From contig NZ_CP049015.1 in assembly GCF_011064845.1 (NCBI RefSeq), forward strand, positions 2,914,001 through 2,978,000: DNA of 64,000 nt, in the 5' to 3' direction. Of this stretch, positions 21,738 through 33,516 are shown in pieces. Source of the stretch: Citrobacter freundii ATCC 8090 = MTCC 1658 = NBRC 12681. Lineage in GTDB: Bacteria; Pseudomonadota; Gammaproteobacteria; Enterobacterales; Enterobacteriaceae. Within the stretch, counting starts at the first letter, position 1. Each line of letters starts with the position of its first letter. The notes under the pieces were generated by a model. That model saw only the letters and a program-made list of their open reading frames with translations. It was not told where the DNA came from and did no database searches. Made by a program: the position numbers and the translations under genes.

Positions 21738-22530
21738 TATTTGCATCCATAATAACCAACATTGTTTTCATGCGGTAAAACCGCACCCCGTGATGTCGCC
21801 GGGAAGGCCCGGTAAAAAAAAGCAAAAGGTCAAATACATAGCAACGTAACGACACTTACGCGTCGTCTAAACATTCCCTTTTAAGAAGGCAGCGTCCCTT
21901 ACAAGCTCACATCAATTCTTACAAATGTCTAAGATTTTTCCTAATTCGACGCAACTCTACCCGCCGTCAGTTACACATACAACGGAGCTATGCTGCGAAT
22001 TTAAAGAATATGTGATCAAGATCACATAAACCAGCCAAACACTTAACATAAATCCATCAGCGTGGCTTTTACTTTGTTTATTTCTTAACCTTCCATTATC
22101 CATTTCGATTCCTGATGTACGAATATTCTTGCAATAAAAGCAAATAGTATTATGTTCACGACCGTTAATATCACGCCATGAAATAGCGAGCTGGATCACA
22201 TATTTAACTCAAAAAACTTTTTTAATTAAATACTTTATAAACAATGACTTAAATATTTAGAGCGATTAATTAATACCGCGATGTGACGACCTTGCAAATG
22301 TTAATGTATGTTTATTTTTTATTAACACATTGTTTTCATTAGCCGTGGGTTTTACTTAAGTTACCTGAACATATCTGCAACCAATATGAATCGATTATTC
22401 TATTTATAAGAATAATTAATGAATAATCATGATGACATTCACACTATGAAGGAAGGAAACGTTGCAGTATGGAGTAAGCTGAGTAAAGCTGAAAAGCCCT
22501 CTCATAATTCTTGAAAAAAAGGAGCGAGTT
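21738..22530. promoter_or_regulatory. flhDC control region and flhD-uspC intergenic region
   Basis: Nearly 800 bases without a gene. The flhD-proximal 200 bases resemble the E. coli flhDC leader, with two hairpins visible: ACCGGGCCTTCCCGG around 21798-21812 and TGCGG/CCGCA around 21777-21791. In E. coli this leader is a target of CsrA and several sRNAs. A perfect CRP site is at 22011-22026. The AT-rich part nearer uspC (22200-22500) should hold the uspC promoter. No IS element, a common insertion here in E. coli strains, is present. Confidence 0.75.
22011..22026 (-). promoter_or_regulatory. CRP-binding site of the flhDC promoter
   Basis: TGTGATCAAGATCACA is a perfect CRP palindrome, centred about 281 bases upstream of the flhD ATG. 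With a leader of about 200 bases, as in E. coli, this puts it roughly 70-85 bases before the start of transcription, where CRP activates flhDC. Confidence 0.85.
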
Positions 22531-22959
22531 ATGAGCTATTCGCACATTCTTGTTGCTGTTGCCGCCACCCCTGAAAGTCAGCAGTTGTTAGACAAGGCGG
22601 TTTCTATCGCTCGCCCTGTCAACGCCCGAATTAGCCTGATTACACTGGTCTCAGACCCCGAACTGTATAACCAGTTTGCTGCCCCCATGCTGGAAGACCT
22701 GCGTGAAGTCATGCAGGAAGAAACTCAGGATTTTATCGACAAACTTAGCAAAGAAGCAGAATACCCCATTGAGCATACCTTTATTACCTATGGGGCTCTG
22801 AATGAACATATCCTGGATGTATGCCGCAAATACGCTATTGATCTGGTCATTTACGGCAACCATAACCACAGTTTTTTTTCACGCGCTTCCTGTTCCGCGA
22901 AAAGCGTGATTCATACCAGCCAGGTGGACGTTCTTCTGGTTCCGCTAGCCGGAGATTAA
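22531..22959 (+). CDS. uspC: universal stress protein UspC
   Basis: 142 residues, a single Usp domain (SYSHILVAVAATPESQQLLDKAVSIARP ... VIYGNHNHSFFSRASCSAKSVIHTSQVDVLLVPL). UspC belongs to the UspA/C/D class, which lacks a clear ATP-binding loop, and in E. coli is linked to stress survival, motility and osmotic signalling via KdpD. The ribosome site is AAAAGGAGCG. It is convergent with otsA, only 17 bases apart. Confidence 0.95.
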   Translation: MSYSHILVAVAATPESQQLLDKAVSIARPVNARISLITLVSDPELYNQFAAPMLEDLREVMQEETQDFIDKLSKEAEYPIEHTFITYGALNEHILDVCRKYAIDLVIYGNHNHSFFSRASCSAKSVIHTSQVDVLLVPLAGD

Positions 22960-22976
22960 TACACAGCGCCAGGACT

Positions 22977-25323
<2,347 letters not shown>

Positions 25324-25351
25324 CTAGACTAAAAAGTTAGGGTTTAAATCA

Positions 25352-26341
25352 TCAAACGGTACGCTTCGCTTTTTGCTTGTAACGGTCGAAGATCACCGCC
25401 GCCAGCAGGATGAGGCCACGTACCACATACTGCGCGAACGGAGAGATATTCAGCAGGTTCATCGCATTCTCAACCGTACCCAGGATCAACACCCCGGCCA
25501 CCACATATGAGATTTTTCCGATGCCACCTTTAAGCGAAACGCCCCCTAACACGCAGGCTGAAATCACGATCAACTCATAACCGATTGAGGTCATTGGTTG
25601 GCCGCTGGTCATACGCGATGCGAGGATAATCCCGGCAATGGCGGATACCAGACCGGAAAGAATAAAGATAATAATCTTGGTACGAACAACCGGAACCCCT
25701 GCCAGGCGCGCCGCCTCTTCATTGCCCCCAATGGCCAGCGTATTACGACCAAACGTGGTTTTGTTCAGCAGTAAACCAAAGACAATGAAACAAACGACAG
25801 TGATCCAGATAGGCGCAGGCAGACCAAACCAGTTAGCATAACCGAGTGTAAAGAAACGCTCGTCTTCAATCCCGACTGCCTTACCGTCGGAGATAATATA
25901 AGCCAGACCACGTACAATCTGCATCGTCGCAAGAGTAGTGATCAGGGCGTTAATTTTTAACCGCGCAATCACGAACCCATTCACCAGGCCACACAGAATA
26001 CCGAGCAGCAGTCCGGCAGCCACGCCAATCCACAAACTTTCAGTCATGTTAATGACTACGGCAGTGGTAACACCAGCACAAGCAATCACAGATGCGACAG
26101 ACAGGTCGAAATCACCGGATGCCAGACAAAACAGCATCCCACACGCGACCATACCCGACATTGATACTGCCAGCCCCAGTCCCTTCATATTGATGAAGGT
26201 GGCAAAGTTTGGCACAAACAGGGAACAAACGAGGAACAGCACGGCGAACACCACCAGCATACCGTATTGATCCCAAATGCGGCCCAGATTTAGCGCCGAC
26301 TTCGCTGCGCCAGAACCCGATGTAGAAACGGAAGACATCAT
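25352..26341 (-). CDS. araH: L-arabinose ABC transporter permease AraH
   Basis: 329 residues, BPD_transp_2 (RbsC-like) permease with about ten membrane helices. The typical family loop GGNEEAARLAGVPV faces the ATPase. It forms the membrane channel of the high-affinity AraFGH importer. It begins 11 bases after araG in the same transcript. Confidence 0.96.
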   Translation of the reverse strand: MMSSVSTSGSGAAKSALNLGRIWDQYGMLVVFAVLFLVCSLFVPNFATFINMKGLGLAVSMSGMVACGMLFCLASGDFDLSVASVIACAGVTTAVVINMTESLWIGVAAGLLLGILCGLVNGFVIARLKINALITTLATMQIVRGLAYIISDGKAVGIEDERFFTLGYANWFGLPAPIWITVVCFIVFGLLLNKTTFGRNTLAIGGNEEAARLAGVPVVRTKIIIFILSGLVSAIAGIILASRMTSGQPMTSIGYELIVISACVLGGVSLKGGIGKISYVVAGVLILGTVENAMNLLNISPFAQYVVRGLILLAAVIFDRYKQKAKRTV

Positions 26342-26352
26342 ACTCTCCTTAT

Positions 26353-27867
26353 TCAGGCTACAGCCTGGCTGACTTTAGGCATAGCAAGGCTCAACGCCTG
26401 GCGCTCATCCGCCTGTTCATGAAGTAACTCACCGGCAATTTCGCCTTCTCTCATCACCACAATACGGTCGGCGACACCGAGCACTTCTGGCAGGTCACTG
26501 GAAGCAAACAATACGGCCACACCGCGCGCTGCGAGGGCATAAATCACGTTGTAAATTTCATGCTTGGCGCCTACATCAATACCGCGTGTAGGCTCATCCA
26601 ACAAAATCACCTTCATCTCTTCCGATAACCAACGACCGAGGATAGCCTTCTGTTGATTACCACCGGAGAGATTCATGATCAGTTGCTCTGCACCCGGTGT
26701 TTTGATGTTGAGTGAACGAATATGGTGATCGGCATTGGTCTCTTCCCAGCCGTTGTTGATCACGCATCCCCCCAGAACATGCTTACGTCGTGCACTAATG
26801 TTGATGTTGTTGCGCACTGAATGGACCGGAATGATCCCTTCGGCTTTGCGATCCTCCGGGCACAGCATCATCCCGGCTTCAATGGCATGGCTTGGTTTAC
26901 GGATATCGATAGGCTGTTCATCAATAAATACCTGGCCCGCCGTGATACGCGTACCACCGAACAGTCCTTTCATTAATTCGCTACGTCCGGCCCCCACCAG
27001 GCCAAACAGCCCGACAATTTCACCGCTTCGCACGGATAAACTGATTGGCGTACGCACGCCCGGGGCTTTTACCTCATGCAACCGCAGACGCTCTGTGCCA
27101 TACGGTCTGGATTTCCAGCCATAGATATCCCCGAGGTCGCGTCCGACCATCGCCTGCACCAGCGCGTCGTGATCGACCTGCTGCATATCCGTGAACGTTT
27201 TGACGTAATGACCATCTTTAAACACAGTGATGGCATCGCTGAGGGCAAAAATCTCCTCCATACGGTGCGAAACGTACAGAATGATGCGTCCTTCGTTGCG
27301 CAGCTCACGGATGACACGAAACAGATTCTCAATCTCGCGAGCCGACAGGGAGCTGGTTGGTTCATCAAAGGCGATAATTTTGGCATTTCGCGCCAGCGCT
27401 TTTGCAATCTCTACCATCTGCCACTGACCAATGGAGAGGTATTTCAATGGAGTATCGGGATCGATATCCATTCCCAGATGCTTCAGCTGGATTCCTGCTT
27501 CATAGTTCAGCAGCGAGCGGTTCACAATCCCGCCTTTGTGCGGTAACTGCCCTAAATAAATATTCTCGGCAACGGTCATTTCCGGGACGAGATGCAGTTC
27601 CTGATAAATAATGGCTACGCCGGCGTTGAGCGCGGCAGTGGTATCCGCGAAGGAAACTTCCTGTCCGCGGATCGTCAATGATCCCGTTGTTGGCGCATAG
27701 TTACCGCTGAGAATTTTTAAGAGTGTTGATTTCCCGGCGCCATTTTCGCCCATCAGCGCATGCACCTGTCCGGCATAGCAGTCGAAACTGATATCCGTCA
27801 GCGCCTTAACGCCTGGGAACGTTTTGCCAATGCCGCGAAATGAGAGATACGGGGTAGACTGTTGCAT
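26353..27867 (-). CDS. araG: L-arabinose ABC transporter ATP-binding protein AraG
   Basis: 504 residues, two fused ABC domains as usual for sugar importers of the CUT2 class. Domain 1 has Walker [11 protein letters not shown], the signature [20 protein letters not shown] and Walker [10 protein letters not shown]. Domain 2 has a degenerate Walker A ([10 protein letters not shown]), the signature [15 protein letters not shown] and Walker [15 protein letters not shown]. It energises L-arabinose uptake with AraF and AraH. Confidence 0.97.
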   Translation of the reverse strand: MQQSTPYLSFRGIGKTFPGVKALTDISFDCYAGQVHALMGENGAGKSTLLKILSGNYAPTTGSLTIRGQEVSFADTTAALNAGVAIIYQELHLVPEMTVAENIYLGQLPHKGGIVNRSLLNYEAGIQLKHLGMDIDPDTPLKYLSIGQWQMVEIAKALARNAKIIAFDEPTSSLSAREIENLFRVIRELRNEGRIILYVSHRMEEIFALSDAITVFKDGHYVKTFTDMQQVDHDALVQAMVGRDLGDIYGWKSRPYGTERLRLHEVKAPGVRTPISLSVRSGEIVGLFGLVGAGRSELMKGLFGGTRITAGQVFIDEQPIDIRKPSHAIEAGMMLCPEDRKAEGIIPVHSVRNNINISARRKHVLGGCVINNGWEETNADHHIRSLNIKTPGAEQLIMNLSGGNQQKAILGRWLSEEMKVILLDEPTRGIDVGAKHEIYNVIYALAARGVAVLFASSDLPEVLGVADRIVVMREGEIAGELLHEQADERQALSLAMPKVSQAVA

Positions 27868-27890
27868 AACGTCTCCGTGTGTCAGATCTT

Positions 27891-27976
27891 TATGCCGGAG
27901 GGGGGCTTTGCCTCATCCGGTCTTCTGAGGACGCAATTCGTAGGCCGGATAAGACGCGTTGACGTCGCATCCGGCA
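27891..27976. repeat. REP/BIME pair between araF and araG
   Basis: Two REP-like palindromes follow each other: TGCCGGAG...CATCCGG at 27892-27920 and GCCGGATAAGACGCG...GCATCCGGC at 27943-27975. They lie within the araFGH transcript. In E. coli such elements stabilise the upstream cistron and help make more binding protein than permease. Confidence 0.85.
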
Positions 27977-27982
27977 TTTGTG

Positions 27983-28972
27983 TTACTTACCGCCTAAGCC
28001 TTTCTTCGCCAGCTCTTCTTTGAAGTTATCGCGGGTAATCAGCACCACATCCGTCACTTCAGTGAATGCCGGTGGCTCTGCACCTTTCGTTACCCAGTTG
28101 TAGAGCATTTCACTGGACTTGTAGCCGTGAACGTCCGGGCTTGGCAGCAGTGAACCGTAGAACCCGGTCGCTTCGCCTTTAGACAGTTCGCTAACCGCGT
28201 CAACGCCGTTGATACCAATACCAATTACGTTTGGTGCTTTGAAGCCCTGCCCTTCGGTCGCACGTACGCCGCCCAGCACGGTATTGTCGTTCATACCGAC
28301 AATCAGCCAGTGTTTGACTTCAGGATGCTGAACCAGCATAGAGTTAGCGGCGTCGAATGCGCCGGGGATGTCATTAGATTTTGTTGGGACCTGGTAAATC
28401 TGTTTTTCCGGGAAGCCAGCGGCTTTAAGCGCTTCCATTGAACCAGAAGTACGACGACGTGCGGTATCCAGTTCGTTGGCGGTAATGGCCATTACGGCGG
28501 TGGATTTCACATCCCAACCGCGTTTTTGCATCTCCTTGTACAGCTCCTGGCCCTGGCGCTCACCAATTTTGGTTGCCGCCATCATCACCAGCGGTACGGT
28601 ATCCATCGGCTTACCTTTGGCGTTGGCAAACTGGTCATCGACGGCAATGACTTTCATATCGTAGCCACGCGCCTTAGCCATAATGGCTGGCCCCAGTTTT
28701 GGGTCTGGCGTACAAATAACAAACCCTTTTGCTCCACTTGCAGCCAGGCTGTCGATGGCGTTAAGGGTTTTCTCACCATCCGGGACGGCAATTTTAATCA
28801 CCTCAAAACCAAGGTCTTTACCGGCTTTATCGGCAAATTTCCATTCAGTCTGGAACCACGGTTCTTCCGGCTGTTTGACCAGGAAACCGAGCTTCATGGA
28901 TTCAGCGATAGCGGATTGTGACATAATGGCCGCCAGACCGATGGCAGCCAGCGCTTTAGTGAATTTGTGCAT
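27983..28972 (-). CDS. araF: periplasmic L-arabinose-binding protein AraF
   Basis: 329 residues. A signal peptide (about residues 1-23, ending in QSAIAES) leads into a type I periplasmic binding fold (MKLGFLVKQPEEPWFQTEWKFADKAGKDLGFEV; VIGIGINGVDAVSELSKGEATGFYGSLLPSPDVHG). It delivers L-arabinose to AraGH. It is first in the operon and followed by REP elements. Confidence 0.97.
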   Translation of the reverse strand: MHKFTKALAAIGLAAIMSQSAIAESMKLGFLVKQPEEPWFQTEWKFADKAGKDLGFEVIKIAVPDGEKTLNAIDSLAASGAKGFVICTPDPKLGPAIMAKARGYDMKVIAVDDQFANAKGKPMDTVPLVMMAATKIGERQGQELYKEMQKRGWDVKSTAVMAITANELDTARRRTSGSMEALKAAGFPEKQIYQVPTKSNDIPGAFDAANSMLVQHPEVKHWLIVGMNDNTVLGGVRATEGQGFKAPNVIGIGINGVDAVSELSKGEATGFYGSLLPSPDVHGYKSSEMLYNWVTKGAEPPAFTEVTDVVLITRDNFKEELAKKGLGGK

Positions 28973-29287
28973 GGTTAACTCCAGCTTTAACGTTCTTTTA
29001 TGTAGGGTAAAATCAGACGATTTTTTGTAATTCGGACGTAAAACAAGGCATTACCTTTTATTGATAAGATCAATGCCAGTGCTGAGAGTATTTGTAGCGG
29101 GAAATTGATTCTCCATAAGAGAGCGGCATCACACCACAGAATTACAGTAATTGCGTACATAAATTCAGCGGGAAATGACATAAAAAAACGCGGTTTTGTC
29201 GACGGGAAAAAAGAGGAATAGCAGATTAGTCCATAACATCAGCCAACGAATCCTTGTTCCCGAATACCGGAGTATTCGGGAAAATGA
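28973..29287. promoter_or_regulatory. araFGH upstream region
   Basis: About 315 bases between the DJ-1 gene end and the araF start. On the minus strand a TATGGA motif (29112-29117), similar to the start of an AraC half-site, is followed upstream by TGTGATGCCGCTCTCT (29118-29133), a one-sided CRP-like sequence. Both fit the known AraC plus CRP control of araFGH, but neither match is strong. A GTATTCGGG/CCCGAATAC repeat at 29261-29280 could terminate transcription near the DJ-1 gene. Confidence 0.45.
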
Positions 29288-29845
29288 TTACCATCGGTAA
29301 TAAATGTGATCAGCGTGATCGCGAACCGGAATATCATCTCCCAATAGACGCGCCGCAAGCGTCAATGCAAAATCGAAAATATGCCCTAACCCTTTACCGC
29401 TAATCAGGTTGCCATCTTCCACAATCGGCGCATCGATATATTCCCCATCCGTTACGTTTTGCCACAGATCCCCCGAACACACGTAGCGACGCCCCTTCAG
29501 CAGGCCGTTGCCACCCAGCACGCGCGCAGCCGCGGAACACACCGGGCAAATGAGTTTTCCTGCCTCGTGATGGCGAGCGATAAACTGGATGACAGCCTTA
29601 CTGGCGGCAAGATTAACGCTGCCCTGCGGCCCGCCCGGTAACACAACGGCATCGTAAAGATCCGTCTGACGCGCAGCCAGCGTGCTGTCCGTCACCATCG
29701 GCACGTCATGATAGCTCACCACCGCACGGGACTCGGCGCAGGCCAGTGTTTCAACTTCGATCTGCAGGCGGCGCAGAATATCAATGGTAACAATGGCTTC
29801 CGCCTCTTCAAAACCAGGTGCCAGTAGCACGGCAACCTTTTTCAT
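29288..29845 (-). CDS. DJ-1/PfpI family protein
   Basis: 185 residues, a single DJ-1/PfpI domain (KKVAVLLAPGFEEAEAIVTIDILRR; DAVVLPGGPQGSVNLAAS). The nucleophile elbow is CPVCSAAARVLG, with the second Cys at the expected position, and Glu in PGFEEAE is the usual partner. Such proteins act as deglycases, glyoxalases or chaperones, and the exact activity cannot be read. The start at 29845 has GAGGAG 5 bases upstream; the frame extends 32 codons further without support. It lies between araF and ftnB, where E. coli K-12 has no such gene. Confidence 0.85.
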   Translation of the reverse strand: MKKVAVLLAPGFEEAEAIVTIDILRRLQIEVETLACAESRAVVSYHDVPMVTDSTLAARQTDLYDAVVLPGGPQGSVNLAASKAVIQFIARHHEAGKLICPVCSAAARVLGGNGLLKGRRYVCSGDLWQNVTDGEYIDAPIVEDGNLISGKGLGHIFDFALTLAARLLGDDIPVRDHADHIYYRW

Positions 29846-30397
29846 ACACACTCCTCGATTTTTCCAAATACACCAAACAATAAATGCCGAATCATTCAGG
29901 CGCTTAACTTTATTAATTTCCACAAAACTGATCTGGCGCAAATAATTAGCCGCAGATTTCGTTCACCGACACGTCGCGATGATGAAATTTCTTCATCCCA
30001 ATGCCGGATAATCATCCGGTGACAGACAATACCTGATTGTGAAATTCCATTTCGTGATATGAAACATCATTTCAATATTAACGCTTGACTTTAATACCAT
30101 AAATATCAATCTGTTATATTCACACCACTTATATACACAAGCAGAAAAATCACTAATATTGCTATGACAATATGTAAAAAATCATAAATACGCAGATTTA
30201 AGGATTTTCTTAAGTCGGAACAGGAGTTATGCTGAATTTCGATCGGGAGCGAATATAATTCGTGATCACTAAAGGACCGGCGGAACGGATTTATTCTGCT
30301 AACAGTTTTAATTGTACGTAGAGGTGATGTGTAGCGGCAGCCCGTTGCACTGACGTAAGTAACGTACATCCCCCTTTCTGGAAATAAGGATATTGAT
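29846..30397. promoter_or_regulatory. DJ-1 gene / ftnB divergent region with dyads and a long leader
   Basis: About 550 bases, divergent. It holds three short dyads (29981-29997, 30040-30054, 30060-30074). An extended -10 promoter facing ftnB is seen at 30112-30120 (TG, one base, TATATT). Then come roughly 270 bases of leader before ftnB, with a hairpin TGTAGCGG-CAGC-CCGTTGCA (about 30328-30347) enclosed by GTACGT/ACGTAC. No convincing gene is inside; a 9-codon ORF at 30229 has its AGGAG too close to the start. Confidence 0.5.
30040..30074. promoter_or_regulatory. two KdgR-like operator dyads 20 bp apart
   Basis: TGAAATTCCATTTCG (30040-30054) and TGAAACATCATTTCA (30060-30074) are both TGAAA-N5-TTTC dyads with centres 20 bases apart. 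The second fits the KdgR consensus (AATRAAAYRNYRTTTYATT, as I remember it) at about 17 of 19 positions. The regulator is not proven. Confidence 0.4.
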
Positions 30398-30901
30398 ATG
30401 GCTGCAGTTGGAATTGTTCATAAACTCAACACACAAATGAACCTCGAGTTCTACGCATCGAATCTTTACCTGCATCTCAGTGAATGGTGTTACGAACACA
30501 GCCTGACTGGCACCGCAACCTTTCTACGCACTCAGGCACAATGTAACGTGACTCAAATGATGCGTATGTTCAATTTTATGAAAAGTGCCGGGGCTAACCC
30601 CATCGTCAAGGCAATTGATGTTCCGGGTGATGAACTAACTTCTCTTGAAGAACTGTTTCAGAAAACGCTGGATGAATACCAACAGCGTTACAGCAAGCTA
30701 TCACGCTTGACCAATGAAGCAGAAGCCTTGAATGATGCAACAACCATTGATTTTCTTCACGATCTGGAAAAAGAGCAGCAGCAGGATGGCGTGCTGTTAC
30801 AGACGATTCTTGATGAAGTCCGCAGCGCTAAACGTGCGGGACTGTGCATGGCGCAAACCGATAAGCATCTGCTGAACGTCGTGAACTATCAACATCACTA
30901 A
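30398..30901 (+). CDS. ftnB: ferritin-like protein FtnB
   Basis: 167 residues, a ferritin four-helix bundle clearly related to E. coli FtnB ([56 protein letters not shown]). Several ferroxidase ligands of FtnA are changed here as in other FtnB proteins; for example the HAQEEMTH of FtnA reads AQCNVTQ. Storage capacity is therefore doubtful, and in Salmonella FtnB is linked to iron-sulfur cluster repair and virulence. AAGGA precedes the start. Confidence 0.93.
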   Translation: MAAVGIVHKLNTQMNLEFYASNLYLHLSEWCYEHSLTGTATFLRTQAQCNVTQMMRMFNFMKSAGANPIVKAIDVPGDELTSLEELFQKTLDEYQQRYSKLSRLTNEAEALNDATTIDFLHDLEKEQQQDGVLLQTILDEVRSAKRAGLCMAQTDKHLLNVVNYQHH

Positions 30902-30924
30902 TCTTCAATTTTCATCATGTTAAT

Positions 30925-30956
30925 GCCGGATAACGATGCGGCGCACCTTATCCGGC
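30925..30956. repeat. REP palindrome after ftnB
   Basis: GCCGGATAA ... TTATCCGGC with a GC-rich centre, a typical REP unit, about 25 bases after the ftnB stop and before the convergent yecJ. Confidence 0.8.
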
Positions 30957-31040
30957 TGGTGCTTAATTTTCTCTACGCTCACGCCTCTCATTCTGCGAGG
31001 CGCAAAAAAACCTTTCTAAAACCTGAAACAACGGTTTATT

Positions 31041-31292
31041 TTAGTGAGATTCATTCTGCGGCGTGAATTTCAACTCGATCAAGGCAACTGCTTTTTGTAT
31101 TGCGCGCATAGTAACCGGATCGGCGCCCGCAGGATGGCTGGAGAAATCGATGCTTTTCAGTTGGCTGGACATTTTCTCCCGCACTTCTACTGGGGCAATA
31201 ACATCAAGTACATCCAGAATCTGCTTGATAACCAGCTGACAGGCAACAACGTCCGAGAGCAGTTCCTGATCGGCATTCAGTGTTTGGGACAT
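31041..31292 (-). CDS. yecJ: DUF2766 protein YecJ
   Basis: 83 residues, nearly identical to E. coli YecJ ([29 protein letters not shown]). It is a small, probably cytoplasmic helical protein of unknown function. The ribosome site is AAGGAG. It is convergent with ftnB and divergent from the MFS gene. Confidence 0.92.
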   Translation of the reverse strand: MSQTLNADQELLSDVVACQLVIKQILDVLDVIAPVEVREKMSSQLKSIDFSSHPAGADPVTMRAIQKAVALIELKFTPQNESH

Positions 31293-31422
31293 AGTGAGCT
31301 CCTTATAGAAAGGTCGTCATAGTACCTATTCAACGAACGAAACGATAGCCGCGCATGCATTACGAATGCGCTGGAAAATAAAAATAGATCCAGTCAGTTT
31401 CTTTTGAGATGGCAAGCACAAC

Positions 31423-32844
31423 ATGAGTGAACATATAGCGGTTGAGAACAAACGCGGTCTATCCCCGGCTGCATTACTTGTTGCCGGGGCTTTCTTTATG
31501 GAGTTTATTGACGGCACGGTGATTGCCACCGCACTGCCCGACATGGCGAAGAGTTTTGCCGTGCAAGCGGTAGACCTGAACATAGGTATCAGCGCCTATC
31601 TGATCACCCTCGCGGTGCTGATTCCCGCCAGCGGCTGGATTGCGGATCGCTTCGGTGCCCGAAAGGTGTTTACCCTGGCGCTGGCGATATTTACTCTCGC
31701 CTCGGTTTTATGCGGTTTGTCCGAAAGCCTTGAGAGCTTTGTCGCCATGCGAATCTTACAGGGTGTAGGTGGCGCGCTAATGGTTCCGGTTGGCCGACTT
31801 GCGGTATTGCGTACCACGCCTAAACATCAGTTGATCACCGCTATTGCGACCCTGACCTGGCCCGCGTTAGTCGCCCCCATCATTGGCCCCCCCCTTGGCG
31901 GATTCATTACCAGCTATGCCAACTGGCGTTGGATCTTCTTCATCAATGTACCGCTCGGGATACTGGCGATTGCGCTGGCGCTACGTTTTATCCCGGATAT
32001 TCATGACGACGAGCGCCGCCCATTTGATATAACGGGATTTATCGCAACCTCTGTTGCGATGGTAAGCCTGGTGTATGCCATGGAGTTACTGGGAACCCAA
32101 CAGCCTCAGGGCTGGCTGACCGCCGGACTTTTGGCGCTAGGAACAGTGACATTTCTGTTTGCCCTGCATCATTTTCGTCGCGCCGCATGGCCAATGATTC
32201 GCCTTGATGCCATGAACGTCCCTACTTTTCGCGTCACCATGTATGGCGGATCGCTGTTTCGTGCCTCTATCAGCGCCGTGCCGTTTCTGCTGCCGTTAAT
32301 GTTTCAGGTAGGTTTTGGCATGAACGCTTTTCACGCGGGTTCGCTGGTGCTGGCGGTATTTGTGGGCAATCTGACGATTAAACCGGCCACCACACCGTTG
32401 ATACGTTGGCTGGGCTTTAAGAAACTGCTGTTGATTAACGGTGCGCTTAACGTTCTGGCGCTGCTGGCCTGTGCTTTAATTACGCCGCAGACCCCCGTGT
32501 GGGTTATTTTGCTGGTGTTGTATCTGGGCGGTGTGTTCCGCTCAATTCAGTTTACCGGCGTCAGCACGCTTGCCTTCGCGGACGTCCCCGCGGCACAAAT
32601 GAGCTACGCTAATACGCTGTTCAGTACAGCGACACAATTAGCGGTAGGATTGGGCATTTCTTTAGCCGCTATTGGGATCCGCATTGGCGATGTGGTCAGT
32701 GAAAGGCTGGCATTGGGCAATATTCCAGGGATCAGTTTCCGGCTGGCCTTTGTCGCTATTGCCATTATTTGTCTGGTAGGTATGGTGGATTCGCTGCGAC
32801 TCACCCGTGATGCAGGAAGTGCAGTATCGAACAAGAACAGGTAG
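31423..32844 (+). CDS. MFS multidrug-type exporter (DHA2/EmrB-MdtD-like)
   Basis: 473 residues, about 14 membrane helices. It shows the DHA2 entry motif (FMEFIDGTVIATALPDMA), motif A (GWIADRFGARKVF) and motif C (GPPLGGFITSYANWRWIFFINVP). This predicts a proton-driven exporter of drugs or metabolites resembling MdtD. It has no EmrA-like partner or TetR regulator beside it, so the substrate is unknown. It is not present at this position in E. coli K-12, where yecJ is followed by the yecR region. Confidence 0.88.
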   Translation: MSEHIAVENKRGLSPAALLVAGAFFMEFIDGTVIATALPDMAKSFAVQAVDLNIGISAYLITLAVLIPASGWIADRFGARKVFTLALAIFTLASVLCGLSESLESFVAMRILQGVGGALMVPVGRLAVLRTTPKHQLITAIATLTWPALVAPIIGPPLGGFITSYANWRWIFFINVPLGILAIALALRFIPDIHDDERRPFDITGFIATSVAMVSLVYAMELLGTQQPQGWLTAGLLALGTVTFLFALHHFRRAAWPMIRLDAMNVPTFRVTMYGGSLFRASISAVPFLLPLMFQVGFGMNAFHAGSLVLAVFVGNLTIKPATTPLIRWLGFKKLLLINGALNVLALLACALITPQTPVWVILLVLYLGGVFRSIQFTGVSTLAFADVPAAQMSYANTLFSTATQLAVGLGISLAAIGIRIGDVVSERLALGNIPGISFRLAFVAIAIICLVGMVDSLRLTRDAGSAVSNKNR

Positions 32845-32868
32845 CCCGGAGGGTGAACGCTGCCGGGC
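32844..32868. terminator. hairpin between the convergent MFS and RpiB-like genes
   Basis: GCCCGG and CCGGGC flank a 13-base centre directly at the end of the MFS gene. There is no T run, so it may be a REP remnant rather than a true terminator. Confidence 0.45.
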
Positions 32869-32877
32869 CAACAGGAT

Positions 32878-33516
32878 TTAGCCAATTACCTCGCGTACAA
32901 ACGCTTCGATTGCTTTGTCCTGGCAGTTTTCAAAGAAGCACTGCTGGAAGCGCGGGCCTGATACAGCGGTTTTCACCAGCTCAGGATCGATAGCGCGTAG
33001 CGTGTCCAGATAATTTTCTTTTACCACAGCCGCTTTCACCTGATTCAGAATACCGGCGTTACGCACCTGCGGCTCTTTACGCTCCGGTGGGTAGCCTTCC
33101 CCGTTACGTCCGGTGAACGCTTTTTCAAACATATAGCGCACATTCAGCTCAGCACCCCAGCCAAAACCTTTGGCGAATGCCAGAGAAAGCGCGTTGCCGT
33201 TGTTGATCTGAGAGAACAAGAACGCATCTGCAGGATCGAGGCAATAACCACACACCACACCCGGATGGATATTCAGTGACATCATTGCCCCCTGGCCCGT
33301 GCCGCAACCGGTGACCACGAAATCAACCGCTTTGGAATTAAGCAGGATGCTGGCCATAATTCCTAAATGGATGTAGGTCAGATGATGATCATTTTCATCG
33401 CTCATCCCAACGTTATAGACCGGAAAACCTTTCTCATCCGCAACGGCTTTAAGCTCGTTATGGATGATGGCGTTTTTGCTTGCCTGGCTGTTTTCCATCA
33501 TCAATGCAATGTTCAT
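32878..33516 (-). CDS. RpiB/LacA/LacB family sugar-phosphate isomerase
   Basis: 212 residues. The N-terminal 140 residues match the RpiB/LacAB fold (NIALMMENSQASKNAIIHNELKAVADEKGFPVYNVGM; DFVVTGCGTGQGAMMSLN with the conserved Cys; AFLFSQINNGNALSLAFAKGFG). The C-terminal tail of about 70 residues is longer than in RpiB. It likely isomerises an aldose/ketose phosphate; the substrate is unknown. The start at 33516 has AGGAGA upstream; a frame 24 codons longer lacks support. No sugar kinase or transporter sits next to it. Confidence 0.85.
   Translation of the reverse strand: MNIALMMENSQASKNAIIHNELKAVADEKGFPVYNVGMSDENDHHLTYIHLGIMASILLNSKAVDFVVTGCGTGQGAMMSLNIHPGVVCGYCLDPADAFLFSQINNGNALSLAFAKGFGWGAELNVRYMFEKAFTGRNGEGYPPERKEPQVRNAGILNQVKAAVVKENYLDTLRAIDPELVKTAVSGPRFQQCFFENCQDKAIEAFVREVIG

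Noticed and set aside
21957..22199. Minus-strand ORF in the flhDC control region
   Set aside because: It lies across the CRP site and has no ribosome site or homology that I recognise.
30229..30258. 9-codon leader peptide before ftnB
   Set aside because: AGGAG is only 2 bases from the ATG, too close for normal initiation, and there is no regulatory codon run.
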